Assembly: GCA_047495785.1 (NCBI GenBank)
Contig: JBLDXI010000074.1
Location: 1,364,001 to 1,428,000, forward strand
From: Lepidodermella squamata
Taxonomy: Eukaryota; Gastrotricha
Reading direction: 5' to 3'
Length of the DNA stretch: 64,000 bases
This document shows positions 10,060 to 20,800 of this stretch, piece by piece; position 1 is the first letter of the stretch, and every line of letters starts with the position of its first letter. The position numbers and the translations under genes were made by a program. The notes beneath the pieces were generated by a model that made no database searches, was not told where the DNA came from, and saw nothing but the letters and a program-made list of their open reading frames with translations.

Positions 10060-10530
10060 GGTCCTCTGTTAGCGGAGCCAAATTTTAGACTTTTTTAATG
10101 GCCTGAAATCACTTTTCGGATATTTATCGCAGGTCTAGATTGACCAAAATAATTCTAGAAAATGTACCAGTGAATTCAGCGCAACATTCTCCATAAGACA
10201 GAGTGTTCAATTCAGAATTCATGCTTAGCATAAAATTCGTAAAAATATTCAAAAAATTACTCTTGGTATATTTCGGCTTTGGTTCTGCAAAAAGCAAATT
10301 GGGTTCAGATGCAGCAAATTAGGTTCCGCTCATTGTAAATTGGCATGTGAAGGATTTTATTTGTACCACCATCCGTCATAGACGCTCTCGGCGAGTTGAC
10401 TCGAGCCTCATAACGAGTAAAATGTATCAAAACAATCATGCATGTAGTGTAAAAATATATAAAATGAGGTAGAAGTGATATCATGCCATCGTAGCTGTCT
10501 ATTAGGTTCCGCTAAAAGATATTTCGCTTC
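10060..10530. repeat. Dispersed repeat with AGCGGAACCAAATTT-type ends
   Basis: The block 10205-10315, read in reverse, matches 31170-31255 and part of 30360-30450: AACC-AATTTGCTTT-TGC, then a TTTGAATA-TT-TACG segment and GCATGA-TTCTG. AGCGGA(A)CCAAATTT or its complement also occurs near 10072, 10318 and 10505. Copies are heavily decayed and no coding sequence is visible. Confidence 0.5.
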
Positions 10531-10730
10531 AAATATTGGTTCAATAAGCCTAGAAATTGCTTTTCCTACATAATTTTGTGGTGCTTTTTCAAAGATGAAC
10601 GAATTGTTAAACTTTCATCCAATCAGTCTAATTTTTTGGGCGCCGATAGCTGACCATCAGCTGTATCTTACCCCTAAACATCACGATTGGACCCCATATG
10701 GGAGAGTCGCAAAATAGTACTACCGTAAAT

Positions 10731-10819
10731 ATTCAAATACAAGCCCAGGCGGCACTACAAAGAACATCGAAGTGCCGACAAAGAGTGCCGCCTGGGCTTG
10801 TATTTCGGAATTTACGGTA
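10731..10819. mobile_element. 89-bp palindromic MITE
   Basis: 36-bp arms, nearly perfect reverse complements, start with TACCGTAAAT and include CAAGCCCAGGCGGCACT. A 17-base loop separates them. The TA at both ends could be a TA target duplication, which would point to a Tc1/mariner-type source. Confidence 0.7.
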
Positions 10820-11521
10820 TTTTAATTCTTTTTCACGACCCTGACGTGAATATGTACTGGAAGATGATCTGATGAAATTCGAATACTAGGTAGGTCTCAC
10901 TATGCTGCGTCTACCAGTGAAATTTCATGTTATCATCGTCAAATATCGAAATTCCACACCTTTTTGAATAACTCGGAAAAATCGAGAAAAACTATACCGT
11001 CATTTGGGGATATCTAGTAGTTTGGGGATAATCGGACAAATGTTCATGCAAGCAGAAGAATGAGCTTTACTCAGAAACGACGTGGCCGTTGGCAATGACA
11101 TTTTGCAGGGAGTTGGGTGGAAAGACGACTCATGTACCGCAAAAATTGCATGACCTGAGAGTTAGTGGTTGTGAAGATATGGCTTACCTTTGAGGTGTAA
11201 GTTAAACTCACTTTAACCACTGTTCTGCGGTAAATTACCTGGACCGGAAGAGAATTTTGCTAGACCAGCGCCCAATTTGTCCTGAATCTACAGACGCGAC
11301 GGCATCCATGGGCATCCATGGCATCCACGTTATGCACGAATGGCTTTACCCATTTTAATTACCGAAATTATTATCTGCCAAATAGCAGAAGCCAGTTAAC
11401 CTAGCAAACCAACCAGCTTCTCAACGTTCACCGATGATGACAAATAAGCGGACAATTTGGCATCCCACTCGGCGAGACGGCGGGGCAAACAACGAGCGCC
11501 GCAACGGATCGATGTTCATCT

Positions 11522-11530
11522 CTTATAAAA
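11522..11530 (+). promoter_or_regulatory. TATA box of the 25-residue repeat gene
   Basis: CTTATAAAAG lies about 95 bases upstream of the ATG at 11619, in good position for initiation near 11550. It is the clearest plus-strand core promoter in the accessory region. Confidence 0.6.
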
Positions 11531-11618
11531 GAGCTGTTAAAAAGTCCAGAGGAGTCATTTCATTTTCGAAGTTTTATCTTTCCAAGTATTCCATCATTTC
11601 AAATTCCTAACGCCAAGC

Positions 11619-12018
11619 ATGAACAAGGTTATTTCAACGGTTTCGCTTTTGCTCTTGCTTTTGGTTGGTTAAAGCCATAAAAATTTTGAGTAATCTATGA
11701 TCAAGATATTTGCAGGATTGCGTTGCTGTTTGGTCAAGGTCTGATCTGCCGCCTACAATTGCAGCGTCCAATGAGGTCCAGCGTGGAACCCCGAACAATG
11801 AAAAGTGGAAGACTCCAAATTCCAGGCTTCGGGAGCAGGCCGCTAAGGCGGTCCAGCGTGGAACCCCGAACAATGAAAAGTGGAAGACTCCAAATTCCAG
11901 GCTTCGGGAGCAGGCCGCTAAGGCGGTCCAGCGTGGAACCCCGAACAATGAAAAGTGGATGACTCCAAATTCCAGGCTTCGGGAGCAGGCCGCTAAGGAG
12001 GTCCAGCGGCGGATTTGA
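11619..12018 (+). CDS. Small secreted protein of three 25-residue repeats
   Basis: Two exons: 11619-11663 encodes MNKVISTVSLLLLLL, a compact signal peptide. After a 52-bp intron (donor GTTGGT, acceptor TTTGCAG), 11716-12018 encodes the mature chain. The junction is phase 0. The mature part starts DCVAVWSRSDLPP and contains three repeats of VQRGTPNNEKWKTPNSRLRE followed by QAAKA; the third has Met for Lys at EKWM, and the chain ends VQRRI. Total length is about 115 residues. A TATA box at 11522 and an AATAAA at 12110 frame it as a complete small gene. I do not recognise the family. Repetition behind a signal peptide suggests a polyprotein-like peptide precursor or a structural secreted protein, but no dibasic spacers are present, so processing is speculative. 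The donor is weak, which is the main doubt. Confidence 0.6.
11777..12005. repeat. 75-bp coding tandem repeat, three copies
   Basis: Three head-to-tail 75-bp units (25 codons each) beginning GTCCAGCGTGGAACCCCGAA near 11777, 11852 and 11927. They differ by only a few bases, so the frame is kept and the expansion is recent. Confidence 0.9.
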
Positions 12019-12109
12019 ATGATGTTGGGTTTTCGAGGTGACACAGCTGACGAGGCTCTATTGAAGCGGGCTGTTTGATTCTTTTTGATTCAGGTGTTTT
12101 TGAAACCCT

Positions 12110-12115
12110 AATAAA
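12110..12115 (+). promoter_or_regulatory. Poly(A) signal of the 25-residue repeat gene
   Basis: AATAAA lies 92 bases after the stop codon at 12018, in normal position for 3'-end formation of the plus-strand gene. Confidence 0.5.
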
Positions 12116-12845
12116 GCAACTAGATTGGTTTATTCACGTCAATTTTTTCTCAAATTAGCATGTATACAGTTCTTAACAGAGGCTGATGACGTACATAAAT
12201 TTGGTCGTTTAGACTGTGGAGTGGGTCGTGGTCGTGGGTAGTGGGTCCAAGCAAGCTCACCCTCAAATCTTCCAAACCTGTCATCTTCATCATCATGATC
12301 ATAACACGCGGCATTTGAAAGTAATCCTTTAACATTTTTCTGAGTCATTATTTTAAAACACGATATTTTAGCAAGATACTTGTGCAGTTTCGAGTCATTT
12401 TATTTCATTAAGATGTTATAGTTCCGGCCACAAAGTTTCGGCCACAAAGTGGCCATCGTCAGGCAATATCTAAAAACAAACAACAAGATGAAAAAGTCAT
12501 CAGCAAACAAGCTGGTAAGGTCGCTTTGGGTTTGTCGTGCAACGCGAATGATGCAGCGGAGACTGCAAAAGGATACAGGGTACAAGTTGGATTCGATGCT
12601 GAAGCAAAGCAAAGAATTCTTGAATTGACAGGAATCGCAAAAAAACAGCCGATAAAGCTTCATTAAAGGCAAGGCTTCGAGAGCAGACAGTGTTAGAATT
12701 GCAGGATATGAGGATTCAATATTCAAAGCTCTCATCGCCTCTTTGATTCGCGGCGGTTAAGTACTTGGTTGATATTAAATTTAATATTCAGAAAAATTAA
12801 GGCTGTCAAAGATTCGCCATGAGAAAAGTCTGATATCATTAAACG

Positions 12846-13592
12846 CTAATCATCTTGGTCGCTGTCATCGCCAAGGATTGGGGAAGGCAAATCGATAGGA
12901 CGCTGCTCATACGGCGATGGCGTAGGCAAAGCTTCCGGCACGGGGTCGCGAATCACGACAATGGCGTCGAAGTTTAACTCGCCGCGAGAATTCGAGTACT
13001 TGGTCAGTTCAGACCATTCAACGGGCCAGCGGATGGTCACCGTGGGATTGGGTGTGTAGTACTGCTGCGAAATGCCATTCAAAACGACGCGAATGCCCAT
13101 GACCAAAGGTTTTCCGCCAGTTGTAGCTGGCTTCAGGGAGAGCGTGACGTCGTAGTCGAGCGAGCGACTTGGGGCAACAGTTTTGATGGTCGTAGCCAAA
13201 GATGGCCGAAGCACGGTGGTCAGATATTGGCTTCGTTGCAGCTTGAAATACCTATTCCGAAAACGATAATGAAACAGATAAACCAGAGGCATGCTTTCAA
13301 TAGTGAGAAATTACATTCCGCCGATGATGCTCCTCGCGATTGGAACCTCGTCCGATTTTGTTCCAGTGATGTTAGCCGCGCTGAGCTGGTCGTTGTTCTT
13401 CAGTGAGCTGAAGCCGCGGAATGTCGCCATGTAGGCTTGCGTCCTCGAGTCATCCGAAGCCGTTGCTGTATAACGGAATGAAACTAGAATGATGTATGAC
13501 TGATAAGGATGCTCACATTGCTTGGTTGTGGTCTGTGCGCTGTTGACACTGGCTAATGCAGCTAAGGGGAATGCGATAAGCTGCCACATCAT
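12846..13592 (-). CDS. Secreted protein of the tandem local family, copy B (short form)
   Basis: Three exons on the minus strand: 13517-13592, 13315-13465 and 12846-13251, with the same splice positions and phases as copy A. The start is MMWQLIAFPLAALASVNSA (two adjacent ATGs), a signal peptide. Conserved blocks match copy A: DDSRTQAYMATFRGFSSL, SDEVPIARSIIGGM, YFKLQRSQYLTTVL, SLDYDVTLSLKP, NGISQQYYTPNP and IRWPVEWSEL. The C-terminus is short and acidic (GDDSDQDD) and has no proline-rich repeats; this is probably the ancestral form, since fragment D ends the same way. The function is unknown. The frame is intact throughout, and codons differ from copy A mostly at silent sites by eye, suggesting constraint. 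Confidence 0.75.
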
Positions 13593-13982
13593 TAATCTCA
13601 ACTATAGACCGAAGGTTTGAAGCCTGTGGATAAAATGTATCGCCGTACAAAGATTCCCTGTGCTATTTCTAAATGAAGGAGAAAGAACCCTCTCCCTCCC
13701 TATAAATAGGCATAATGTAGGCGTAAAATGTAGCGCTCCTACTCAATCTCCATGTCCAGCAAAAATGCATGCAATTCAAAGGAACCGTGTATTGTTGTAT
13801 GACGTTTCTAGTCGCATTTTTTCCGTCGTGTTCGAGCAGGTAGGTAAACACATTCCTCGATATTCACTCGAGGTTTAACGGCCTTGCCAAATAAAAAAAT
13901 CAGTATTTCACCACGCATTTTTCTTCTTTGTTTTAATCCTGTTGCTTTTGTTGTTTTTTCACACGTCTGAATGATGGATATG

Positions 13983-14090
13983 CTGAGGCGCAGCCGAAGG
14001 ACTAAATTTCGCGCAGAAGGCCGAATATCCATCGATATCCGCCGATATCAACGGGTGTATGGGTGTTATCCGGCGTTGTCCGGCTGCCCG
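13983..14090. repeat. Relative of the 6.9-kb foldback repeat
   Basis: CTGAGGCGCAGCCGAAGG here matches the loop of the inverted repeat at 6892-7027, and AGAAGGCCGAATAT resembles its arm. GATATC and CCGG-rich short inverted repeats follow. It is a decayed or rearranged copy of the same element. Confidence 0.45.
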
Positions 14091-15023
14091 GATCTGCAGA
14101 TTCTACACCCCAGATTTTAGGGGTTGCATGCTCTGCTAAAATACTTACTCTGCCCAATAAAAACTATCAACTGCTCCAATGTTGAAAGTTTCGAACCTAA
14201 TCTATTGTGGTTTAATAATAGCGGAATAGCTAATAGCATGACTCCTTTGTTGATAGGTTCGCAGTTTCCTTGCCTTTTCTCCGTTGATTTTTTATTTTTA
14301 GTCAGTCATATAGTAAACAGTATGCTTAGATCATCGATGCAATTGCTAATCTCTTTTACCTCCCATATCGGCACCGGTTTAGTCGAACTACGCTGTGTTG
14401 GCCAAACTTTTAGCGAACTAAGACGATAAAATGAAATATTTGTTCGACCAAGCTCGGCCAGAATTGCGTACTGCTTATCATGGAAACATGCACAGGGCGT
14501 GATGAAGCTACCCTGGGACAAATGACATAGATATGTAGCCCCTGAGAAGATCATATGTAGCCCCTATCTTCGACCGTGTTCGACTAACTGGTGCAAAATT
14601 GGCTCAGCTGGCTCATAGTTTGCATGGATAGATTTCTCCATATCTTCAAACAAACTGCAATAGCTGCGTGAGCATGTAACATGCATTCAATTAATTCCTG
14701 CTTAGCTGGTATGGTGCTTTTACACCCATTTGTGGCTTGATAAGGTTCAACGGGAAAAAGTTTAAGAACTTTCAACCTATGCTTCAAACTTCTAACCAGA
14801 GGCTGTTGATCCCGTCAACAGCGAGCTGTATGAAATTACGTATGGTAGGGCTGAAACATGTCGCTGGAAATGTTTTTCGGGTGCAGCTATTAACTTCGAA
14901 ATTCACAGAAGCACAAGGTTAACCCACGAGCATTAAAAATACTCGGTAGCTTCAACGACTTTCCAAGATCTTTATTTCGCGTTAACTCTATCATTATTGA
15001 TTCTCGAAAATGCGATACGTCTA

Positions 15024-15857
15024 TCACTTATCCTCGATGTTTTGGCCGCTGTCATCATCTCCATTGGCAGAGCCTGGGAACGGCAAGTCGATTGGGCGCT
15101 GCATTATGGGTTCCTGCATAATTGGTCGCGAATCAATAGGACGCTGCTCGTACGGCGACGGCGTAGGCAAAGCTTCCGGCACGGGGTCGCGAATCACGAC
15201 AATGGCGTCGAAGTTTAACTCGCCGCGAGAATTCGAGTACTTGGTCAGTTCAGACCATTCAACGGGCCAGCGGATGGTCACCGTGGGATTGGGTGTGTAG
15301 TACTGCTGCGAAATGCCATTCAACGCGAATGCCCATGACCAAAGGTTTTCCGCCAGTTGTAGCTGGCTTCAGGGAGAGCGTGACGTCGTAGTCGAGCGAG
15401 CGACTTGGGGCAACAGTTTTGATGGTCGTAGCCAAAGATGGCCGAAGCACGGTGGTCAGATATTGGCTTCGCTGTAGTTTGAAATACCTGCAAGTCAACA
15501 CAGAAAAGTAATCAGAAAACTTATTTTCACAGCCTTCAAGAGGGTTTTCAGTTGGGCTAGTCATGAGGACTTACATTCCACCGATAACATTCTTCGCGAT
15601 CGGCACCTCGTCCGATTTGGATCCAGTGATGTTGGCTGCCGTGAGCTGATCGCTGTCCCTTAGCGAGCTGAAGCCGCGGAATGTCGCCGTGTAGGCCTGC
15701 GTTCTTGAGTCATCCGCAGTCATCGCTGCATAACAGAATGCAGGGCAATGAATCCGGAATAAGCCTAGTACTATTGACACTCACATTGCTTCGTTGTGGT
15801 CTGTGCGCTGTTTACACTGGCCAGTGCAGCCACGGAGAGTGCGATAAGCTGCCACAT
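15024..15857 (-). pseudogene. Secreted protein of the tandem local family, copy C (frameshifted)
   Basis: Exons 15785-15857, 15575-15725 and 15024-15487 keep the family's signal peptide and splice borders. In the third exon, a 5-bp deletion near 15321-15325 (copy B has these bases) shifts the frame after LVMGIRV, and translation would stop at 15259. Beyond the deletion the old frame is still open to 15024, through NGISQQYYTPNP, IRWPVEWSEL and a longer tail ending NIEDK. A single recent break in an otherwise clean copy means either a young pseudogene or a sequencing/assembly error. Confidence 0.7.
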
Positions 15858-16400
15858 TACAATCTCTACTACAGCATGTACTTAATGATTGAAAGATTGA
15901 AAACCTCCATTTTAGGAACTTAACGGGATAAAGTTTGATTTTCCAACCCATCCTCTCGTCAAAAAGCTTATCCTTGTTGCAACTTTTCAAGAATGATCAT
16001 GAAAGTATGGGGTTCCATCCAGAAGCCTCAAAGGATTGGAATACGCTTCTAAATTGTTGCAAGGTAGTAAAGATGGAGTAAGAATTTGTTCTGATTTTAG
16101 AAACGCCTGTTTTTACTGATATAGCCATCCCTACTCAGTTTCCATGGTCAGCGAAGAGGCATGCACTTCAAAGCTTATTAATACGAAGATTCTGGTCGGA
16201 TTATTCTCTTCTGTCGTGCTCAAGTTAGTAAACATTACTCGATACTCACTCAAGTCAGAAAGGCCGAGCCAAATAAAAAACGAGCATTCAACCACGCGTT
16301 TTTTTCTACATGCGGTTATCCTATTGTCTTTGCTGCTTTTTGACTAATCTGAATGATGAAAGCTGAATTTTTAAAAAAATAATAACCTGGGAGAGCAGAC
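15858..16400. repeat. Duplicated 5' flank of copy C
   Basis: Matches 5294-5780 beside copy A, including AAGTCAGAAAGGCCGAGCCAA and the ACCACGCGTTTTTT stretch. A weaker relative follows copy B at about 13840-13970. No gene is seen in it. Confidence 0.7.
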
Positions 16401-16482
16401 GTCAAACTTGAGTAAAACCTTTTCCCGTGTTTACAACAAAATTATACAGAAACAACCCAAAATAACCCTCTAATTCGAAATT

Positions 16483-17850
16483 CTACAAGCTAAGCACTTT
16501 GCCTAGCCTTATCCTAACCCTAACGCCTAACTCTGATCCTAAACCCTAACTTTAACCCTAAAAGTATGGCTAATGGACCCAGAATTTGATGCTGCATCTG
16601 AATCCGGGCTTGAAATATGCAACAACCTTTATACTTGAGCCGCTAACTTCCAGCTGGTCGCAGGAAACTTATTTTTAAACCTTAAAAACAAATGCTATCC
16701 AAAGGGATTCCCTTTCTGCGGACTGAACCCAAAAAAGACAAAGTTGCAAATCAGCAAAATTGCCTCATTTTTTATTGTTCTCTCAAATCGGCAAGATTTC
16801 GTCCTGGTCCTGGTATCAACAAGGTCACAGAATATTACATAATTGTATAGTAATAATTTTGAAGCGCGACCGCCCCGTCTCGCAGTTATGTATGACGCAT
16901 CCAGAGCCACAATTTGTCGGGTCCAACGAGTATAATATTGCAATATATATCGGCATCTGTCAACGACGTCACAGCTCAAGCAGCGAAAAGCGGAGCGGAA
17001 AATCACGCGTTTGAGATTAGCATTCCAATAAATTTCTATCAATGTCCGAATGTTATTATTTCAGTTATAACAATTGAAATAATTCTTCCAATATTATTTT
17101 GTAAAATTGGTAGAAAATTTGTGAGCAATACAATTTTCCATTCACTGAAAGAGAGACAGACGTAATATAGTAGGGCAAGAACAGCTTTTTGAGCAACGTG
17201 ATGATAATTTTCTCAGTCTGGAATAAAAGGCACAATGAACTTTTTTTTACAGGTCAAATGTTAATTATAAAAAAATGCTACTATTTTTGATTGCACAAAT
17301 TGAGCAAAGTTTTTTTCGCATAATCATAGTAATAATAATAATAAATTGAGCCGGATTATTTTTGTTTATCATGGCGAGTAAAAATGAAGTCGTAAATGGT
17401 ATTTTACAATTTTTTACAATTTTAATACTAATTTTGTCGCACGTCAATGCTTTCGGTTGTACCGCCGGTGACTCGAATAGGAAGGCTGGCTGTCGGGCAT
17501 GTAGTCGCGTTGCTGCTGCCCTCTGCTGTCGCTGAAATTTGGCGAAATGTTTTGCGCGTATCTTTGGCCGAGCGAATTCGAGGAGGGTGAAGCACTGTTG
17601 CCGTTGTTGTTGTTGCCGTTGCCGTTTTTACAGCCGTTTTCGCACTCGGACTGCGTTTTGAAGTTGTTGTGATTGCCGCCGCAGCCCGTGTAGATGAACG
17701 GCTTGCACACTTCGAGCGATGTGTCGTAGTAGTAGCGCACGATTTGAGTGCGGCACGTGCCAGGGTCGACCGATTGCATGCATTCACCTGGAGATAAAAA
17801 TTGAAAAATTAATTAACCTCAAAAGTGGAGACGTCGTAAGAATGTCAGAA
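16483..17850. repeat. Segmental duplication, unit 2 (Kunitz exon and 3' flank)
   Basis: Counterpart of 8806-10045. It contains CCTAACCCTAACGCCTAAC-type degenerate telomere-like units at 16500-16560, the A/T-rich 3' flank, and the true terminal exon of the WAP/Kunitz gene. The order copy C, then Kunitz unit 2 repeats the order copy A, then Kunitz unit 1; the first array has about 2.6 kb of extra repeat sequence between them. Confidence 0.8.
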
Positions 17851-20800
17851 AAATTCGGAAAAAATCTTCAAAATATTGATTCGATGAAACTAGAATATTC
17901 CAAATGGTACGATTCTGTGTATGGTTCCAACTTCACGATTCCAACATTAAATCTTAGGCTCCATTCCCCCAAAATTATTATTTTTCGAAGTTCAAAAAAT
18001 CAGAAAAAGTACTCTAAATTTAATGTTGAGCTGACTTGTCGTGCTTTAAGGAATATTTCAGCCATTGATGCCGAAAATTCTACGGATTATCTCAACTTTC
18101 GCTAATTTTTCATAATTCATCCAAAGTTTCCCAATCCATGTTTATAGTTCCGGAAAAATGAGGTTAAACTCACTAGACACAGCAGAATTTTGCCGTTGGC
18201 TGAACGCGGCTAACTGCGGTTGTTTCGCCTCGTTTTGCTGCTGCTGCTGATTCGATGGCTGAGCCTGTTGCTGCTGTCGCTGTTGCTGCTGCTGCCTCGG
18301 CGGCTGTTTATGCGACCTGCCAACCGGAATCTCCGCCAGCACCCCGGGCCTGGTGCCGCGCAGCTCCGCCTCGGCGTTCTTCTGCGGCAGAAAAACCGGA
18401 CCTCGCCGTAGCGGCTGCTCAGTGACCGGCGCACTTGTATCCTCCGCGTCATCATCGCCCTCATTCTCGGTCTCAAACTCCTCAGCCGAGACCACCTGTT
18501 CCGCCTCTTCCTCCGACGTCCGCGTCTCGAAATCACCCGCCGCGCCCTCGTCGCCGTCGTCGCCGTCACCCGCCGGCAACTCACCCGAGGCAACGTGGAT
18601 GTGGTGATGGTGGTGGTGGTGATGCAAATGGCCGGGGTGTTTCGGCGTCGATGTGCCACCCTGCTGCTGCTGCTGCTGCTTCATCGCGAAAATTCTCGGC
18701 TGTTGCGGGATTGCAATGGCTTTTTGCGTCGTCGCCTCGGCGTAGTCGCCCAGGTCGTCGAGCTGCTCCGACCCGCCGTCGCGTTCGCTGCTCGACTGCG
18801 CTTGCTCCTGGCTGTGTAATTGCTGCTGCTGTTGTGGCGGCGGCTGCTGATGCGTCTCGGTTTCGTCGTCGAATTGCGGCTGCGGGTAGGCGAGGTACGG
18901 CCGGGCTGAGGCGCGCACGCGTTTTGATTGCACGGCGAATAGCTGGCTCTTAGGCGTGTTGCCCAGGCCGGGTGGCGCCGGGTTCGAGAACAGCGGAGAA
19001 CCAACCGGGACCGCTTTCTGGAAATCCGAATCGTCCTTCGCTGCAAAAATAAAAATTGTTGGTAAAGTTTTAAATTTGAATTTTTCAAGTTGAAATTCTT
19101 GAAAAATTAAAATTTGAATTTTCAAACTGTTTCAGAATCTTTTTGAAAATTTTGAATAAGATTTGAACCTAAGTTCTTCCGAAACTGTCCGACTGACGAG
19201 GCCCCAACAGGCGAACCTAAGAGCGCTCATTCGGGACCCATGGCTTCGGCCCATCCATTCAACGAATGGGACGTCTCAAAATGAATCCATTTATCATTTA
19301 CCATTCTTCCGAAACCGCAATATACCGACAAGATTCTGAACTGGAAACTTTCAGCTTTCACGATACAAGGTGATCCAGCGAAAATTTCCCGACCCAAGAT
19401 GGACAACTCAGATTCGGAAATTCACTTGATTCCTTTCGAAATTTAATCAACAATTTGAAAAGTTGAATTTTTTTCGAAACTTGGAAATTTCAAATTCAAA
19501 TGAAAATGCTTTTTACTTTTTGAATAATTAAAAACATTGAAATTTCAAATTTGACGGAAGGGTCAATACATATAAAATTCGATTAATATAAAGAAAGTAC
19601 TACACTAATAAAGGAAAAAGTACGTAGAAGAACATTTTCTATTATTAGTGTAGTACTTTCTTTATATTAATCGAATTTTATATGTATTGACCCGAACACT
19701 TAATTTAGAAAAATTGCAAGAATCTCCAGAAAGTTTAGAAAATCCATTGAATTTTCAAAAATCCTAGGTTAAAATGAAGATATTTTTTCAACTCACGTAG
19801 CACGTAAGCGACTAGAGCAGGCAGGCGCCAGCGGTTGAGCACCAGGTCGAAAGTAACGCGAACCAGGCCATTGGACACCATTTTGATTTCCTCGAACTCG
19901 CGCTGGTCAATGTTCATCGCCACGCCGGCCTCGACCAGCTCGGTCGCATTCGGCGCCGCGACGTCGCCGTCCAGGTACGGCACCACCATCTTCGACTCGT
20001 CGATGTGCACCGAGTCGTAGAAAATGCCCAGGTACTGGCCCATTTTCACGTCGATGCGCTGCTCGCGCGGCACGACCCACGTCTTCCACTTGCGGTAGCG
20101 GTCCTTGCCGGCCGTGATGCGGTTCGAGCCGACGAGTTCGAACTCGAGGCGGCGCGTGTTGACGCGGCGCCACACCGACGCGTGCACCGACGCCTCGGGG
20201 TCGACGGCGAAGCGCACGAACTGCCACGCGACAATCTGGCCCGTGCACGTGATCGGCATCGACGTGAAAATTTGCAGGTAAGACCCGGCCATCGTGAAGT
20301 GTTGCGGGTCGAGCGCGGACTGGTTGTGGACAATGCACGTCTCGGGCACGACGACGCCCTGTTGCGCGAGCAGCTGGTCGGCGGTTCCGGCGAGTTGCGC
20401 CATTTTCGACTCGCGGCGGTTAGATTGTTGGGGCGGGTGCTCGAACACGGGCTGCGCTGCGAATGCTTCAGGAAATTCGGTTGTCGACATGGATTCCGTC
20501 GTGGTACGAGGCGGTTTCGTCATCTAGAAATTTAAATTTGAATTATTAAACAATGAGGGCTACCAGAGCTTTGGAAATTTTGGAAATTTCCAAAAAATTG
20601 AAATTTGAAACTCACGAATAATTGGAAATTTTGGAAATTTCCAAAAAATTGAAATTTGAAACTCACGAATAATTGGAAATTTTGGAAATTTCCAAAAAAT
20701 TGAAATTTGAAACTCACGAATAATTGGAAATTTTGGAAATTTCCAAAAAATTGAAATTTGAAACTCACGAATAATTGGAAATTTTGGAAATTTCCAAAAA

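Noticed and set aside
11634-12044. 136-codon minus-strand repeat protein (VPRWTALAACSRSLEFG)
   Set aside because: It is antisense to the 75-bp repeats; the plus strand has the signal-peptide exon, TATA box and poly(A) signal.
16500-16560. Possible internal telomere tract
   Set aside because: CCTAAC-type units are few, degenerate and mixed (CCCTAA, GCCTAA); the related stretch at 8821 shows it is simply part of the duplicated segment.
18210-18953. Arg/Leu-rich frames on both strands across the low-complexity exon of the WAP/Kunitz gene
   Set aside because: They are shadows of the CAG/GCC-rich coding exon 18174-19040, which alone has consistent phase at both ends.
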